From contig JAEZZY010000067.1 in assembly GCA_023418315.1 (NCBI GenBank), forward strand, positions 80,045 through 144,044: a stretch of DNA of 64,000 nt. The letters run 5' to 3'. A model generated the notes under the pieces. It was not told the DNA's origin and did no database searches. It was given only the letters and a program-made list of their open reading frames with translations. This document shows, piece by piece, positions 9,473-18,987 of the stretch; position 1 is the first letter of the stretch, and every line of letters starts with the position of its first letter. The DNA comes from Bacteroidota bacterium (GTDB lineage: Bacteria > Bacteroidota > Bacteroidia > Chitinophagales > Chitinophagaceae). A program made the position numbers and the translations under genes.

Positions 9473-9480
9473 TACATTTG
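9473..9480 (+). promoter_or_regulatory. -7 element fixing the M13 peptidase start
   Basis: TACATTTG matches TAnnTTTG and overlaps the first codon (a TTG at 9478) of the longest possible frame. Transcription would begin near 9486, so translation must start downstream, at the ATG at 9502. Confidence 0.6.
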
Positions 9481-9501
9481 CCATCCAAAATTTTATTGAT
9501 A

Positions 9502-11559
9502 ATGCAATTCAGACATTTCATTTTTACGGGCACTGTAGCCACCCTCGCGTTGGCATCGTGCGGAGAAGGCAATCAATCCGGTTCTTTGGATACCCAAGAA
9601 ACAAGGGTGTTGCTCGACCCTAAGAACATGGACACCACCGTGAAACCGGGTGATAATTTTTTTCTCTATGCTAACGGCACCTGGTTAAAAAACAACCCTA
9701 TACCCGGCACAGAAACACGATGGGGCAGTTTTAACGAATTGCAGGAAAATAACTATAAAGCCTTGCATGAATTGCTGAATGAAGCCGCCGCTACTAAAAA
9801 TGCGCCTGCCGGTAGCGCTACCCAAAAAGTAGGCGACCTTTACAGGAGCGGTATGGACAGCACGGCTATAGACCAGGCGGGTATCGAGCCACTCAAAGAA
9901 GATTTTGCAAATATAGATGCCGTAACCGATGCAAAAGGAATTATAGACCTGATCGCCAAAGGCTATACGAACGGCAACGGACAGCTTTTCGGTTTCTATG
10001 TAGGGCCGGATGATAAAAACGTAACCAAAACCATCGCCCAATTTTACCAAAGCGGATTGGGTATGCCGGATAGGGATTATTATTTCAATACGGATGAACG
10101 GAGCACCAAAATTCGCGAAGCGTATAAAAAATACCTCGTTACCCTGCTGGAGTTGATGGGAGAAGAAAAGGCTACTGCGGAAATAGATGCCGCCGCCATT
10201 TATAAACTGGAAGAAACGCTTGCAAAAGCATCCATGACCCGTGTGGAAATGCGTGATCCCTATAAACTTTATAATAAATACAGCTTAGGCCAACTGAATA
10301 AACTGACTCCGAATATGGATTGGAAATCGCTGTTTCAAAACATGAATATCGCATCGCAGGATTCCTGTATCGTAGCCATGCCTAAGTTTTTTGAAGAAGT
10401 ATCCAAGCAACTGAAAGCTACGCCTATAGAAGTATGGAAAAAATACTTGAAATTTCATACGCTCAATGATGCCGCGCCGTACTTGGCAAGCAATATAGAC
10501 AAAGCTCGTTTTGATTTTTACGGTAAAACCATCAGCGGACAAGAAGAACAAAAACCCCGTTGGAAACGTGTGTTGAATGTTGTAGATGGCTCCATAGGCG
10601 AATTGCTGGGGCAAATGTATGTGGACAAGCATTTCAAACCCGAAGCCAAACAACGCATGATGGAGCTGGTGAACAACCTGCAAGAAACCTATGCCGAACG
10701 CATCAAAAGACTGGACTGGATGAGCGACGCTACCAAGCAAAAAGCACTTGCCAAGCTCCACACATTTATGAAAAAAATAGGCTACCCCGACAAATGGAAA
10801 AACTATGATGCACTGGAAATAGAAGGCAATCACTATTTTAAAAATATAACCGCCGCCGCTGCCTTCGAATACAGCTATATGATCGGTAAACTCGGAAAAC
10901 CCGTGGATAAAACCGAATGGCAAATGACACCGCCTACGGTAAACGCCTACTACAACCCTGCATTCAACGAAATCGTTTTCCCCGCCGGTATCTTGCAATA
11001 TCCCTTCTTCGACCAAAATGCAGATGACGCGGTAAACTATGGCGGCATAGGGGCTGTAATAGGACATGAAATGACACACGGATTTGACGACCAGGGCCGT
11101 CAGTACGATGCGGACGGTAACCTTAACGATTGGTGGACACCGGAAGACGCCAAAAAATTTGATGAAAAAGCCCATGTAGTTATAAGCCAATTTGATGGCT
11201 ACACCGTGCTGGACAGCACGCATGTAAATGGTAAACTGACCTTGGGCGAAAACCTTGCCGACCTCGGCGGTCTGGCCATTGCCTATGAAGCCTTCAAAAA
11301 AACCAAACAAGGACAAAGCGATATGAAGATAGACGGCTTTACGCCCGACCAACGTTTCTTCCTAAGCTGGGCACAGGTGTGGAGAGCCAACACCCGCCCC
11401 GAAGAAATAGCTTCGCGCATCGTTACCGACCCGCACTCACCCAATCTGTGGCGCTGCAACGGACCTTTGAGCAATATGGAAGAGTTTTACCAAGCCTTCC
11501 ATGTGAAAGAAGGAGATAAAATGTACAAACCTGTAGAGCAGCGTGCAAAAGTGTGGTAA
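9502..11559 (+). CDS. M13 family (neprilysin/PepO-like) zinc metallopeptidase lipoprotein
   Basis: This 685-residue endopeptidase belongs to family M13, which cleaves oligopeptides. The zinc site HEMTHG is at about residues 522-527 and the third ligand lies in GENLADLGG about 60 residues on. The start at 9502 is chosen because it gives a signal peptide ending in a lipobox (LALASC, Cys at about residue 20), so the protein is a lipoprotein, and because the -7 promoter element overlaps the longer alternative start. The N-terminal domain LDPKNMDTTVKPGDNFF and the NP(A)FNEIVFPAGIL segment are typical of the family. It is monocistronic, closed by a strong terminator. Confidence 0.95.
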   Translation: MQFRHFIFTGTVATLALASCGEGNQSGSLDTQETRVLLDPKNMDTTVKPGDNFFLYANGTWLKNNPIPGTETRWGSFNELQENNYKALHELLNEAAATKNAPAGSATQKVGDLYRSGMDSTAIDQAGIEPLKEDFANIDAVTDAKGIIDLIAKGYTNGNGQLFGFYVGPDDKNVTKTIAQFYQSGLGMPDRDYYFNTDERSTKIREAYKKYLVTLLELMGEEKATAEIDAAAIYKLEETLAKASMTRVEMRDPYKLYNKYSLGQLNKLTPNMDWKSLFQNMNIASQDSCIVAMPKFFEEVSKQLKATPIEVWKKYLKFHTLNDAAPYLASNIDKARFDFYGKTISGQEEQKPRWKRVLNVVDGSIGELLGQMYVDKHFKPEAKQRMMELVNNLQETYAERIKRLDWMSDATKQKALAKLHTFMKKIGYPDKWKNYDALEIEGNHYFKNITAAAAFEYSYMIGKLGKPVDKTEWQMTPPTVNAYYNPAFNEIVFPAGILQYPFFDQNADDAVNYGGIGAVIGHEMTHGFDDQGRQYDADGNLNDWWTPEDAKKFDEKAHVVISQFDGYTVLDSTHVNGKLTLGENLADLGGLAIAYEAFKKTKQGQSDMKIDGFTPDQRFFLSWAQVWRANTRPEEIASRIVTDPHSPNLWRCNGPLSNMEEFYQAFHVKEGDKMYKPVEQRAKVW

Positions 11560-11578
11560 ACTATAGCTTTTTTAATAC

Positions 11579-11610
11579 AAAAGCTCCTGCCTATGCGGGG
11601 GCTTTTTTTA
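11579..11610 (+). terminator. Rho-independent terminator of the M13 peptidase gene
   Basis: The stem 11579-11590 pairs over 12 bp (two G-T) with 11595-11606 around a CTAT loop and runs into a T tract. The remaining bases up to 11764 hold nothing I recognise. Confidence 0.85.
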
Positions 11611-11764
11611 TGGGATAATGTTCGTCGTGAGGGCTTGCTTTCTCAAATGTTTTCCTATGAGCGAACACAAATTTTGTATAGTATAATTACAGCATTATAG
11701 AGGAGAAAAAAATGGTTCGTTATAGACAAAGAATAGGGTGGACAAGACAGGAAAATCATTCTCC

Positions 11765-12739
11765 TTAATCAAAAGACTGATTGCCTGCCGCAGCTTTTTT
11801 CAGTACAGCTTCATATTCTTGGGCGGTGAGGTCGTTGAAGAAAAAATGTACCGGGTCAATTTTTTCTTTGTTGCGGATTACTTCATAATGCAGATGCGGT
11901 CCGGTACTTTTGCCCGTGTTGCCTACCCATCCTATCACTTCTCCGCGACGGATGTGCGCTCCCTGCTTGGCTTTAATGCGCACCATGTGTCCGTACAAGG
12001 TTTCATATCCATAGCCGTGGTTGATGATTACATGATGTCCGTATCCGCCATCATCATAGCCGCAGTGCGCTATTCTGCCATCGGCAGTAGCATAAACAGG
12101 CGTGCCTATAGCAGCGGCAAAGTCAAGACCCGTGTGGAGCTTGGGTGTTTTATAAATCGGATCAATCCTATAGCCAAAGCCCGAAGCGATATGATTGAGC
12201 GTGCGTCCGGAAACAGGCTGTATTGCCGGAATGCACGCAAGCATTTTTTCTTTACTGGCTATAAGCTGTTGCAGCGTATCGTAGGAAACCTTCTGCATTT
12301 GCAGGCGATGGTGCAAGGCGGTTATTTCTTTTTGCAGCTCGGTCATCAGTTCATCGGCATTGCGGTATTTGTATTGATCCCAGTCAATATTGCTATGTAC
12401 TTCGCCTATGCGGGCAGCTTCGGAGATGGGTTCGGTTTCAATAATGGAACGGTAAATATCGTTATCGCGGTTTTCGAGCTCTTCCAGTTGCCGGTTCAGT
12501 TCTTTGATTTGTGTTTGCAAAAGGCTATACCGGTGCTCCATTTTAGCCATATCCTGCTGCATATTTTTTTCCTGCGGCGAATCTATATACTTGAAAGCCA
12601 CCGACAGGAACAGAAGTGCGGCAACGGCAAGGGCGGAGAACCATCCGAATGCGCGTATCAGTTTGATGTGAAGCGGTGTATCCAGTTTTTCAAAACGAAG
12701 CGTTTTGGAGTTATAAAAATATTTCTCTGATTTTTTCAA
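11765..12739 (-). CDS. M23 family metallopeptidase with coiled coil
   Basis: This membrane-anchored protein of about 324 residues has one transmembrane helix (about residues 30-50), a coiled-coil region rich in Glu, Gln and Leu (about 60-110 and 140-170) and a C-terminal LytM/M23 domain with HTGLDF and GPHLHYE. The intact zinc ligands point to an active peptidoglycan endopeptidase in the periplasm, as in the NlpD/MepM group. I place the start at a TTG at 12739 (MKKSEKYFYN...), because the only longer start is another TTG at 12799 and homologues of this type begin with a short Lys/Tyr-rich cytoplasmic segment. It diverges from gldF. Confidence 0.88.
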   Translation of the reverse strand: MKKSEKYFYNSKTLRFEKLDTPLHIKLIRAFGWFSALAVAALLFLSVAFKYIDSPQEKNMQQDMAKMEHRYSLLQTQIKELNRQLEELENRDNDIYRSIIETEPISEAARIGEVHSNIDWDQYKYRNADELMTELQKEITALHHRLQMQKVSYDTLQQLIASKEKMLACIPAIQPVSGRTLNHIASGFGYRIDPIYKTPKLHTGLDFAAAIGTPVYATADGRIAHCGYDDGGYGHHVIINHGYGYETLYGHMVRIKAKQGAHIRRGEVIGWVGNTGKSTGPHLHYEVIRNKEKIDPVHFFFNDLTAQEYEAVLKKAAAGNQSFD

Positions 12740-12862
12740 TGGAGCATGGTTTCCGCGGGTCAAAAATAGGCTTTGCCGCTTTTTGTATTCGCTAAACAAG
12801 TGTTATTGTCATATTTAACACATATCCTTGCGCCTTCCGTATCGCTATTGGTTGGGCTTTCC

Positions 12863-12870
12863 TATATTTG
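12863..12870 (+). promoter_or_regulatory. -7 element for gldF operon
   Basis: TATATTTG matches the Bacteroidota -7 consensus and ends 19 bases before the gldF ATG at 12890. It excludes the longer in-frame start at 12773. No clear -33 box is seen. Confidence 0.55.
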
Positions 12871-12889
12871 CGCCTCTTACGGCAAACCT

Positions 12890-13633
12890 ATGAGAAGTAT
12901 ATTTTTTAAGGAAATCAATTCGTTTTTCAGTTCTATTGTAGGTTATGTAGCCATTCTGGCTTTTCTGGTTTTTTGCGGACTATTTTTCTGGATCATTCCT
13001 TCCACCAGCATTCTGGATTATGGCTATGCTACGCTGGATAAATATTTTGAATACGCACCCTGGTTTTTGATGTTTTTAATACCGGCTATTACCATGCGTT
13101 CTTTTGCCGATGAATTCAGAGGCGGTACTATTGAATGGCTTTCCACCAAGCCGCTGAAAGATACGGACATTATTCTCGGAAAATATTTTGCTGCATTGGC
13201 ATTGGTGCTTTTCGCCATTTTGCCTACGCTTATTTATATTATTACTATAGACAGCCTCTCTGCGGTGCGTGATAATCTGGATACGGGCGGCATCACCGGC
13301 TCTTATATAGGGTTGATATTTCTGGCGGCGAGCTTTACGGCTATAGGGATTTATTGTTCCTCACTTACCGGCAATCAGATTGTGGGTTTTCTTATCGCGT
13401 TGTTTGCTAATTTTATTTTATACCTCGGCTTTGAATCGCTCAGCCAGTTGCCTGCATTTACCGCAGGTTTGGATTATTACCTGAGTATGGTCGGCATGTC
13501 CTTTCACTATAATTCGATTAGCAGAGGCATTATAGATACACGGGATGTGGTCTATTTTATTTCCATCATTACATTATTTATTGCATTGACAAGACTTTCG
13601 CTCAACCGCCGTACGTGGGATACCGCAAAGTAA
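12890..13633 (+). CDS. gldF: gliding motility ABC transporter permease GldF
   Basis: This 247-residue integral membrane protein is the permease of the GldA-GldF-GldG transporter that was linked to gliding in Flavobacterium; its substrate is unknown. It starts MRSIFFKEINSFFSS and shows about six transmembrane segments, with the RSFADEFRGGTIEWLSTKPL motif of ABC-2 type permeases of the GldF/Nos-Y group. It is the first gene of a run of five co-directional genes, with gldG 17 bases downstream. The ATPase gldA is not in the window. Presence of gldF does not by itself show that the cell glides. Confidence 0.9.
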   Translation: MRSIFFKEINSFFSSIVGYVAILAFLVFCGLFFWIIPSTSILDYGYATLDKYFEYAPWFLMFLIPAITMRSFADEFRGGTIEWLSTKPLKDTDIILGKYFAALALVLFAILPTLIYIITIDSLSAVRDNLDTGGITGSYIGLIFLAASFTAIGIYCSSLTGNQIVGFLIALFANFILYLGFESLSQLPAFTAGLDYYLSMVGMSFHYNSISRGIIDTRDVVYFISIITLFIALTRLSLNRRTWDTAK

Positions 13634-13650
13634 GAGATTTTTGAAGCTAT

Positions 13651-15390
13651 ATGTCAGAAACGAAACAGACATCTGTAAAACGCGCACAGCAACAGAAACA
13701 AGCCGTACTACGCATCGTCATCCTGGCGGTGATCCTGGTGCTGGTCAATATTCTTGCCGCTCGTTTTCATACGGGAATAGACCTCACCCGCGAAAAACGA
13801 TTTACCCTCAGCCCGGCTACCAAGCGTATGCTAAAGGCTACACAACAGCCGGTGGTGGTAGAAGTATATCTAAATGGAGAACTGCCTGCGGGTTTTCAAA
13901 GGCTACGGGAAGCCACGCGCGAAAAACTGCAATCGTTTAAAAATTATGCAGGCACTCATTTGAAATTTCATTTTAAAGACCCTTTTGAAAATATAGATGA
14001 AACAGAGCGGGGTAGGGTGATGGAAGCGCTTTTCAAAAAAGGAATAGAACCGGTGGAGCTAAATGTGAAAGACAAACAGAACTCCTCCAAGCAAGTCATC
14101 TATCCCTATGCACTGGTGCGCTATAATGGTAAAGAACAACCGGTAAGATTGCTGGATAACCATTTCGGCATGTCGCCTATGCAAGTGCTCAACTATTCCG
14201 AAACCTTGCTGGAATACAAACTGGCGAGCGCCATTCACCACCTGCAAAGCGACGCCAAACCACGACTGGCTTATATGCTGGGAAATGGCGAACCCCTCGG
14301 CGCCAATACCCATGATATGCTCATCACCATTAGTAAGCAATATCGTGTAGATACCCTGGATATTGATTTTGATTATTACATCCCCAATCACTATGATGCC
14401 ATCATTTTCAACAAACCTACCACGCCCTTTACCGAAAAACATAAGTTTAAAATAGACCAGTATGTGATGCGCGGCGGGAAAGTGCTTTGGGCGATAGATC
14501 CTTTGCAAACGCCTATAGATACCCTGCAAAAAACAGGACAGTTTATCACCACCGATTTTGCGCTGAATATAGACGACCAACTGTTTCGATACGGTGTGCG
14601 CATCAACAACGACCTCATAGAAGACGCGCAGCAATGCAACCCCGTGCCGCTTATCACCGGTACTTTATCCAACGGACAGCCGCAGATAGAGCTAAGACCT
14701 TGGACCTTTCTGCCGGTGTTTCTTCCTACTTCCCCACATCCTATTGTAAAAAATATGGATGCCGTGATGGGGCGTTTTGTGAGCAGCATAGATACCATAG
14801 ACAAAACGAATAATACCAAGACCATTCTTTTGGAATCTTCAAAATACAGCCGCTCCGATCCTTCGCCTGTGCGCGTGAGCCTGAATATGATTCGCTTCCA
14901 GCCCGAAACCAAATATTTCAACAAACCCTACCGCCCCGTTGCCGTACTGATAGAAGGACGCTTCAACTCGTTGTTTCAAAACCGTATGGCGCCTGATTTT
15001 TTAAAAGTGTTGAATGATTCCTTAAATTACCATTTCAAAGCCTTTACCGATACCACTACGAAGATGATTGTAATAGCAGATGGCGATATGTTCCTGAACG
15101 ATATGACGGGAACTACCGGCATGGAGGAAATGGGTTACTGGAGATATACTCAAAATCTTTTTGCCAATAAAAACTTCCTGCTCAACTGTCTGGAATACCT
15201 TACCGACCCCAACAGTATGCTGGAAGCGCGTTCCAAAGACCTGAAGCTGCGCCTGCTGGATGCCAAGAGAGTGGAAGCGGAAAAAACAAAATGGCAAATG
15301 GTGAATGTGGTCGTTCCCGTAGTGCTGGTATTGGTATTTGCCTCCGCTTATCTGTTTTTCAGGAAAAGGCGCTACGAAACGAAGGGCTAA
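13651..15390 (+). CDS. gldG: gliding motility ABC transporter subunit GldG
   Basis: This 579-residue protein is the GldG partner of GldF. It has an N-terminal transmembrane helix (about residues 22-38), a large extracytoplasmic part beginning with the ABC-type uncharacterised/GldG-like domain (IDLTREKRFTLSP), and a C-terminal transmembrane helix near residue 555 followed by a short basic tail. The arrangement, anchored at both ends, fits a non-diffusible solute-interacting subunit. It follows gldF by 17 bases and is followed by a DUF4340 gene, a neighbour pattern often seen for such transporters. Confidence 0.9.
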   Translation: MSETKQTSVKRAQQQKQAVLRIVILAVILVLVNILAARFHTGIDLTREKRFTLSPATKRMLKATQQPVVVEVYLNGELPAGFQRLREATREKLQSFKNYAGTHLKFHFKDPFENIDETERGRVMEALFKKGIEPVELNVKDKQNSSKQVIYPYALVRYNGKEQPVRLLDNHFGMSPMQVLNYSETLLEYKLASAIHHLQSDAKPRLAYMLGNGEPLGANTHDMLITISKQYRVDTLDIDFDYYIPNHYDAIIFNKPTTPFTEKHKFKIDQYVMRGGKVLWAIDPLQTPIDTLQKTGQFITTDFALNIDDQLFRYGVRINNDLIEDAQQCNPVPLITGTLSNGQPQIELRPWTFLPVFLPTSPHPIVKNMDAVMGRFVSSIDTIDKTNNTKTILLESSKYSRSDPSPVRVSLNMIRFQPETKYFNKPYRPVAVLIEGRFNSLFQNRMAPDFLKVLNDSLNYHFKAFTDTTTKMIVIADGDMFLNDMTGTTGMEEMGYWRYTQNLFANKNFLLNCLEYLTDPNSMLEARSKDLKLRLLDAKRVEAEKTKWQMVNVVVPVVLVLVFASAYLFFRKRRYETKG

Positions 15391-15427
15391 CATTACTGAC
15401 TGATTTTTTCTTATTTTAAACAAGCAA

Positions 15428-16483
15428 ATGCAAAAGACACTCTTATACCTATTTTTCCTGCTTCTTTTTGGCGGCGGCGTTTATTTCTTCGTGTTCAATA
15501 AAAAAGAAGCTGCTTTTCCCGAAGAAGAAGCGGGATTTCAAATAAAAGATACGGCTATGGTCGGCACCTTATTTCTTTCTCATGCTTCGGGTGAAAGTAT
15601 TTTGCTGAACCGCACCGACAGCGGATGGATACTCAACAAGGCCTACAAACCGCTTCCTTCCACACTCAATACCTTGCTGACTACCCTGCGTCTTCAGCAG
15701 GCTATATACCCCACGCCGGAATCCGCACACAACAGGGTCATCACCCAGCTCGCGGGCAACGGTATTAAAGTGGAAGTGTATGACCGAGCCGGTAAAAAAA
15801 TGAAAGTATTTTATGTAGGCAATGAAGTGCATAACTACGAAGGAACCTCGATGCTGATGGAAGGCGCCGATAAATCCTACGTGGTGAAAGTGGGCTCTTA
15901 TACAGGGCTGCTGAAATCGCGCTATACTACGGATATGATGAACTGGAGGGATCGAACGGTTACGGATTTCAAAGCGGAAGATATAAAAACCGCTTCCGTT
16001 ACCTACCCGGATGAACCGCTTAATTCCTTTTCCATAGCCGTTACCGGCGAAAAAATAAATTTGACGGCAGACCCCGGCGTTATAGGCACCCAATCCCTCA
16101 ATGAACGAAGAGTAAAACTCTTCTTAAGCTTTTTTGAAAACCTGGTATGCGAAGGCTACCTTAACGGAGAAGTGGGTTTAGACAGCGTTATCAGCACGCT
16201 GCCGCTGAAATGCAGCATAGACCTCACTACCCAAAAAGGAAAACACCAGCGCCTTGATATTTACTGGATGCCGCAAAACCAGCGCAGTAAAAACATGGAC
16301 CCCGCAAGACACCGTGAAGTGCCGGTGGGCTATGACGCAGATCGCTACTATGCCGTTGGCAATAATTATAAAGATACGATGCTGATACAGGATTTTACGT
16401 TTGATAAAGTTTTCCGTAAAGCATACGAATTTTACCAGGCAGATCCTACGGTGGATGTAGTAGGCTGGGAAGGTAAAAAATAG
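15428..16483 (+). CDS. DUF4340 domain-containing membrane-anchored protein
   Basis: This 351-residue protein has one N-terminal transmembrane segment (residues 4-23) and a predicted extracytoplasmic region that resembles the DUF4340 family. DUF4340 genes often sit beside GldG-type ABC transporter genes, as here (37 bases after gldG), so it is probably a further accessory subunit of the transporter. No catalytic motif is apparent. The stop codon is two bases before the murF-alr start, so expression is likely coupled to peptidoglycan precursor synthesis. Confidence 0.7.
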   Translation: MQKTLLYLFFLLLFGGGVYFFVFNKKEAAFPEEEAGFQIKDTAMVGTLFLSHASGESILLNRTDSGWILNKAYKPLPSTLNTLLTTLRLQQAIYPTPESAHNRVITQLAGNGIKVEVYDRAGKKMKVFYVGNEVHNYEGTSMLMEGADKSYVVKVGSYTGLLKSRYTTDMMNWRDRTVTDFKAEDIKTASVTYPDEPLNSFSIAVTGEKINLTADPGVIGTQSLNERRVKLFLSFFENLVCEGYLNGEVGLDSVISTLPLKCSIDLTTQKGKHQRLDIYWMPQNQRSKNMDPARHREVPVGYDADRYYAVGNNYKDTMLIQDFTFDKVFRKAYEFYQADPTVDVVGWEGKK

Positions 16484-16485
16484 AC

Positions 16486-18987
16486 ATGAACACAATAGCG
16501 CAAATAGCAAAATGGACGAATGCCGTCTGGCTACAGCAAGCATCGGATGCCGGTATAGAAGAACTGGTTATTGATACCAGAAAAATAGCCGACCCGGAAA
16601 ACGCTTTGTTCATAGCCCTTTCCACTCCCCGCAGAGATGGGCAGGATTTTGTGGCGGAAGCCTATGAAAAAGGAGTCCGCAATTTTTTAGTACAAAGGCC
16701 TATAGCGGTTGATCATTTCCCCGATGCCAATTTTCTACAGGTAACACATACACAACAAGCACTGCAACAAATAGCCGCAGCACACAGGAAGCAATTCTCC
16801 GTTCCCGTCATCGGTATTACGGGCAGCAACGGGAAAACGGTGGTGAAAGAATGGCTGTATCAATTGCTGGCAGAAGAACTGGACGTGGTGAAAAGTCCGC
16901 GCAGCTACAACTCGCAGATAGGCGTGCCGCTTTCCGTATGGTTGATGAATGAACGCCATCATATAGGCATTTTTGAAGCAGGCATTTCCCAGACCGGCGA
17001 AATGGAAAAACTCGAACCCATCATCAAACCTACTATCGGCATCTTTACCAATATCGGAGAAGCGCATAGCGAAGGCTTTCTCAATCAACGGCAGAAGGTA
17101 AATGAAAAACTGTTTCTGTTCAGGCATGTAAAACAACTGGTTTATTGCAGCGATCACATGGATGTGAATGAAGCCATCCTTCAATACCGGAATCAACTAC
17201 AGGGAGATGATAAAGGAGCCATGCAGCTTTTTACCTGGTCTTATAAGCATGATGCGGATGTGAAAATAATTTCCACCCAATCGGCAAAAAACCAGACCGT
17301 TATCTCTGCCCTATATCAGGGTGAAACCATCAGCATTACCATTCCCTTCTCCGACCCGGCATCTATTGAAAACGCCATTCATTGCTGGTGCACGTTATTG
17401 TTGCTGCACATAGCGCCTGCCGCCATCGCAGAGCACATGGAAAAATTGCACGCCGTAGCCATGCGGCTGGAGCTGCGCCAGGGCATCAATGACTGCACCA
17501 TCATCAACGATATTTATAATTCCGATCTCACTTCTCTGCAAATAGCGCTGGATTTCCTGGAACAGCAAAAACAGCACGATCAGCACACCGTTATCCTCTC
17601 CGATATGTTTCAGATGGGCAAAGCGGATGCCGACTTGTATCAGGATGTGGCAGAGCTGATAGCAAAGAAAAATGTACAACGCTTTATAGGCGTAGGCCCG
17701 GCATTGCATAAGCATCAACATTTTTTTGCAGCGCATAAAAAACTGAAAAGTATTTTCTTTAAATCCACCGACGAACTGCTGCATAAGATGCATCTTATCC
17801 ATTTCAGAGATGAAGCTATTCTCTTGAAAGCGGCGCGTGCATTTGAATTTGAAAAAATTGATTTACTGCTGGAGCAGAAAGTACACCAGACGGTTTTATC
17901 CATCAATCTTTCCTCCCTTATTCACAACCTCAATGTATTTCGGCAGGCGGTAGGAAGCAGGGTGAAGATCATGGCGATGGTGAAGGCTTTTTCCTATGGC
18001 AGCGGCAGTTTTGAAATAGCACACATGCTTCAGTACGCCGGCGTGGATTACCTCACCGTGGCCTATACCGATGAAGGCGTAACGCTGCGGAAAGCAGGAA
18101 TTAAAATGCCTATAATGGTGATGAGCCCCGATGCTTCTTCTTTTGACCGGATGATAGCGTGGAAACTGGAGCCGGAGATATTCAGTATGAATTCGCTGAA
18201 AGCTTTTCTTGCCATGGCGGAGACATTGATGGTTACCGATTATCCGGTGCATATAAAACTGGATACGGGCATGCACCGGCTGGGTTTTGTAGAAAAAGAA
18301 TTACCGGAAATACTCTCCCTCATCCGGCAAGCGCCGCAAATAAAAATAGCCAGTGTATTCAGCCATCTTGCCGCCAGCGAAGACCTTTCTTTTGACAGCT
18401 TTACCGGAGAGCAGGCAGCCAATTTTATAAAAATGAGCGATGCCATAGCCGCAGCTCTGGGTTATTTGCCTATTCGTCATTTGTGTAATTCGGCGGCTAT
18501 AGCCCGGCATAAAAACCTGCATTTCGATATGGTGCGCCTCGGTCTTGGGCTGTATGGAATTGACGGAAGCGGTATGTTGCAATCCCAACTGAGACAAATA
18601 AGCACGTTAAAAACCACTATTGCACAAATCAAAGAAGTAAATGCCGGAGAAACAGTGGGCTACGGACGAAAAGGCATTACCCAAGAAAATACACGCATCG
18701 CCACCATTTGTATCGGCTATGCAGACGGCTATCCGCGGGCATTGGGCAATGGCATAGCGCATGTGTTGATACACGGAAAACCGGCGAGGCTTATAGGCGC
18801 GGTATGTATGGATATGTGCATGGTGGATGTATCGCATATTTCCGAAGCACAGGAAGGCGATGAAGTGATTGTATTCGGTACGGAACTGCCGGTAACACAG
18901 CTTGCCCGGTGGTCAGACACTATTTCTTATGAAATCATGACCGGTATCTCACAGCGCGTGAAGCGGGTTTATGTAAATGAAGAATAA
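16486..18987 (+). CDS. murF-alr: bifunctional MurF ligase / alanine racemase
   Basis: This 833-residue fusion joins two steps of cell-wall precursor synthesis. The N-terminal half (about 1-450) is UDP-MurNAc-tripeptide:D-Ala-D-Ala ligase MurF with the ATP loop GSNGKT at residues 113-118. The C-terminal half (about 465-833) is a PLP-dependent alanine racemase with the cofactor lysine at residue 500 (MVKAFSYGSG) and the later RLGLGLYGID and GAVCMDMCMVDVS motifs. The racemase supplies D-Ala needed for the substrate that MurF uses. Fusion is characteristic of Bacteroidota. It lies two bases after the DUF4340 gene and overlaps the next gene by one base. Confidence 0.95.
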   Translation: MNTIAQIAKWTNAVWLQQASDAGIEELVIDTRKIADPENALFIALSTPRRDGQDFVAEAYEKGVRNFLVQRPIAVDHFPDANFLQVTHTQQALQQIAAAHRKQFSVPVIGITGSNGKTVVKEWLYQLLAEELDVVKSPRSYNSQIGVPLSVWLMNERHHIGIFEAGISQTGEMEKLEPIIKPTIGIFTNIGEAHSEGFLNQRQKVNEKLFLFRHVKQLVYCSDHMDVNEAILQYRNQLQGDDKGAMQLFTWSYKHDADVKIISTQSAKNQTVISALYQGETISITIPFSDPASIENAIHCWCTLLLLHIAPAAIAEHMEKLHAVAMRLELRQGINDCTIINDIYNSDLTSLQIALDFLEQQKQHDQHTVILSDMFQMGKADADLYQDVAELIAKKNVQRFIGVGPALHKHQHFFAAHKKLKSIFFKSTDELLHKMHLIHFRDEAILLKAARAFEFEKIDLLLEQKVHQTVLSINLSSLIHNLNVFRQAVGSRVKIMAMVKAFSYGSGSFEIAHMLQYAGVDYLTVAYTDEGVTLRKAGIKMPIMVMSPDASSFDRMIAWKLEPEIFSMNSLKAFLAMAETLMVTDYPVHIKLDTGMHRLGFVEKELPEILSLIRQAPQIKIASVFSHLAASEDLSFDSFTGEQAANFIKMSDAIAAALGYLPIRHLCNSAAIARHKNLHFDMVRLGLGLYGIDGSGMLQSQLRQISTLKTTIAQIKEVNAGETVGYGRKGITQENTRIATICIGYADGYPRALGNGIAHVLIHGKPARLIGAVCMDMCMVDVSHISEAQEGDEVIVFGTELPVTQLARWSDTISYEIMTGISQRVKRVYVNEE

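Noticed and set aside
10285..11352. Antisense open frame of 355 codons across the M13 peptidase gene
   Set aside because: The product has no recognisable domain and the sense strand encodes an intact zinc peptidase.
11738..12730. Plus-strand frame of 330 codons over the M23 gene
   Set aside because: The minus-strand product has HTGLDF and HLHYE metal motifs, so the plus frame is a shadow.
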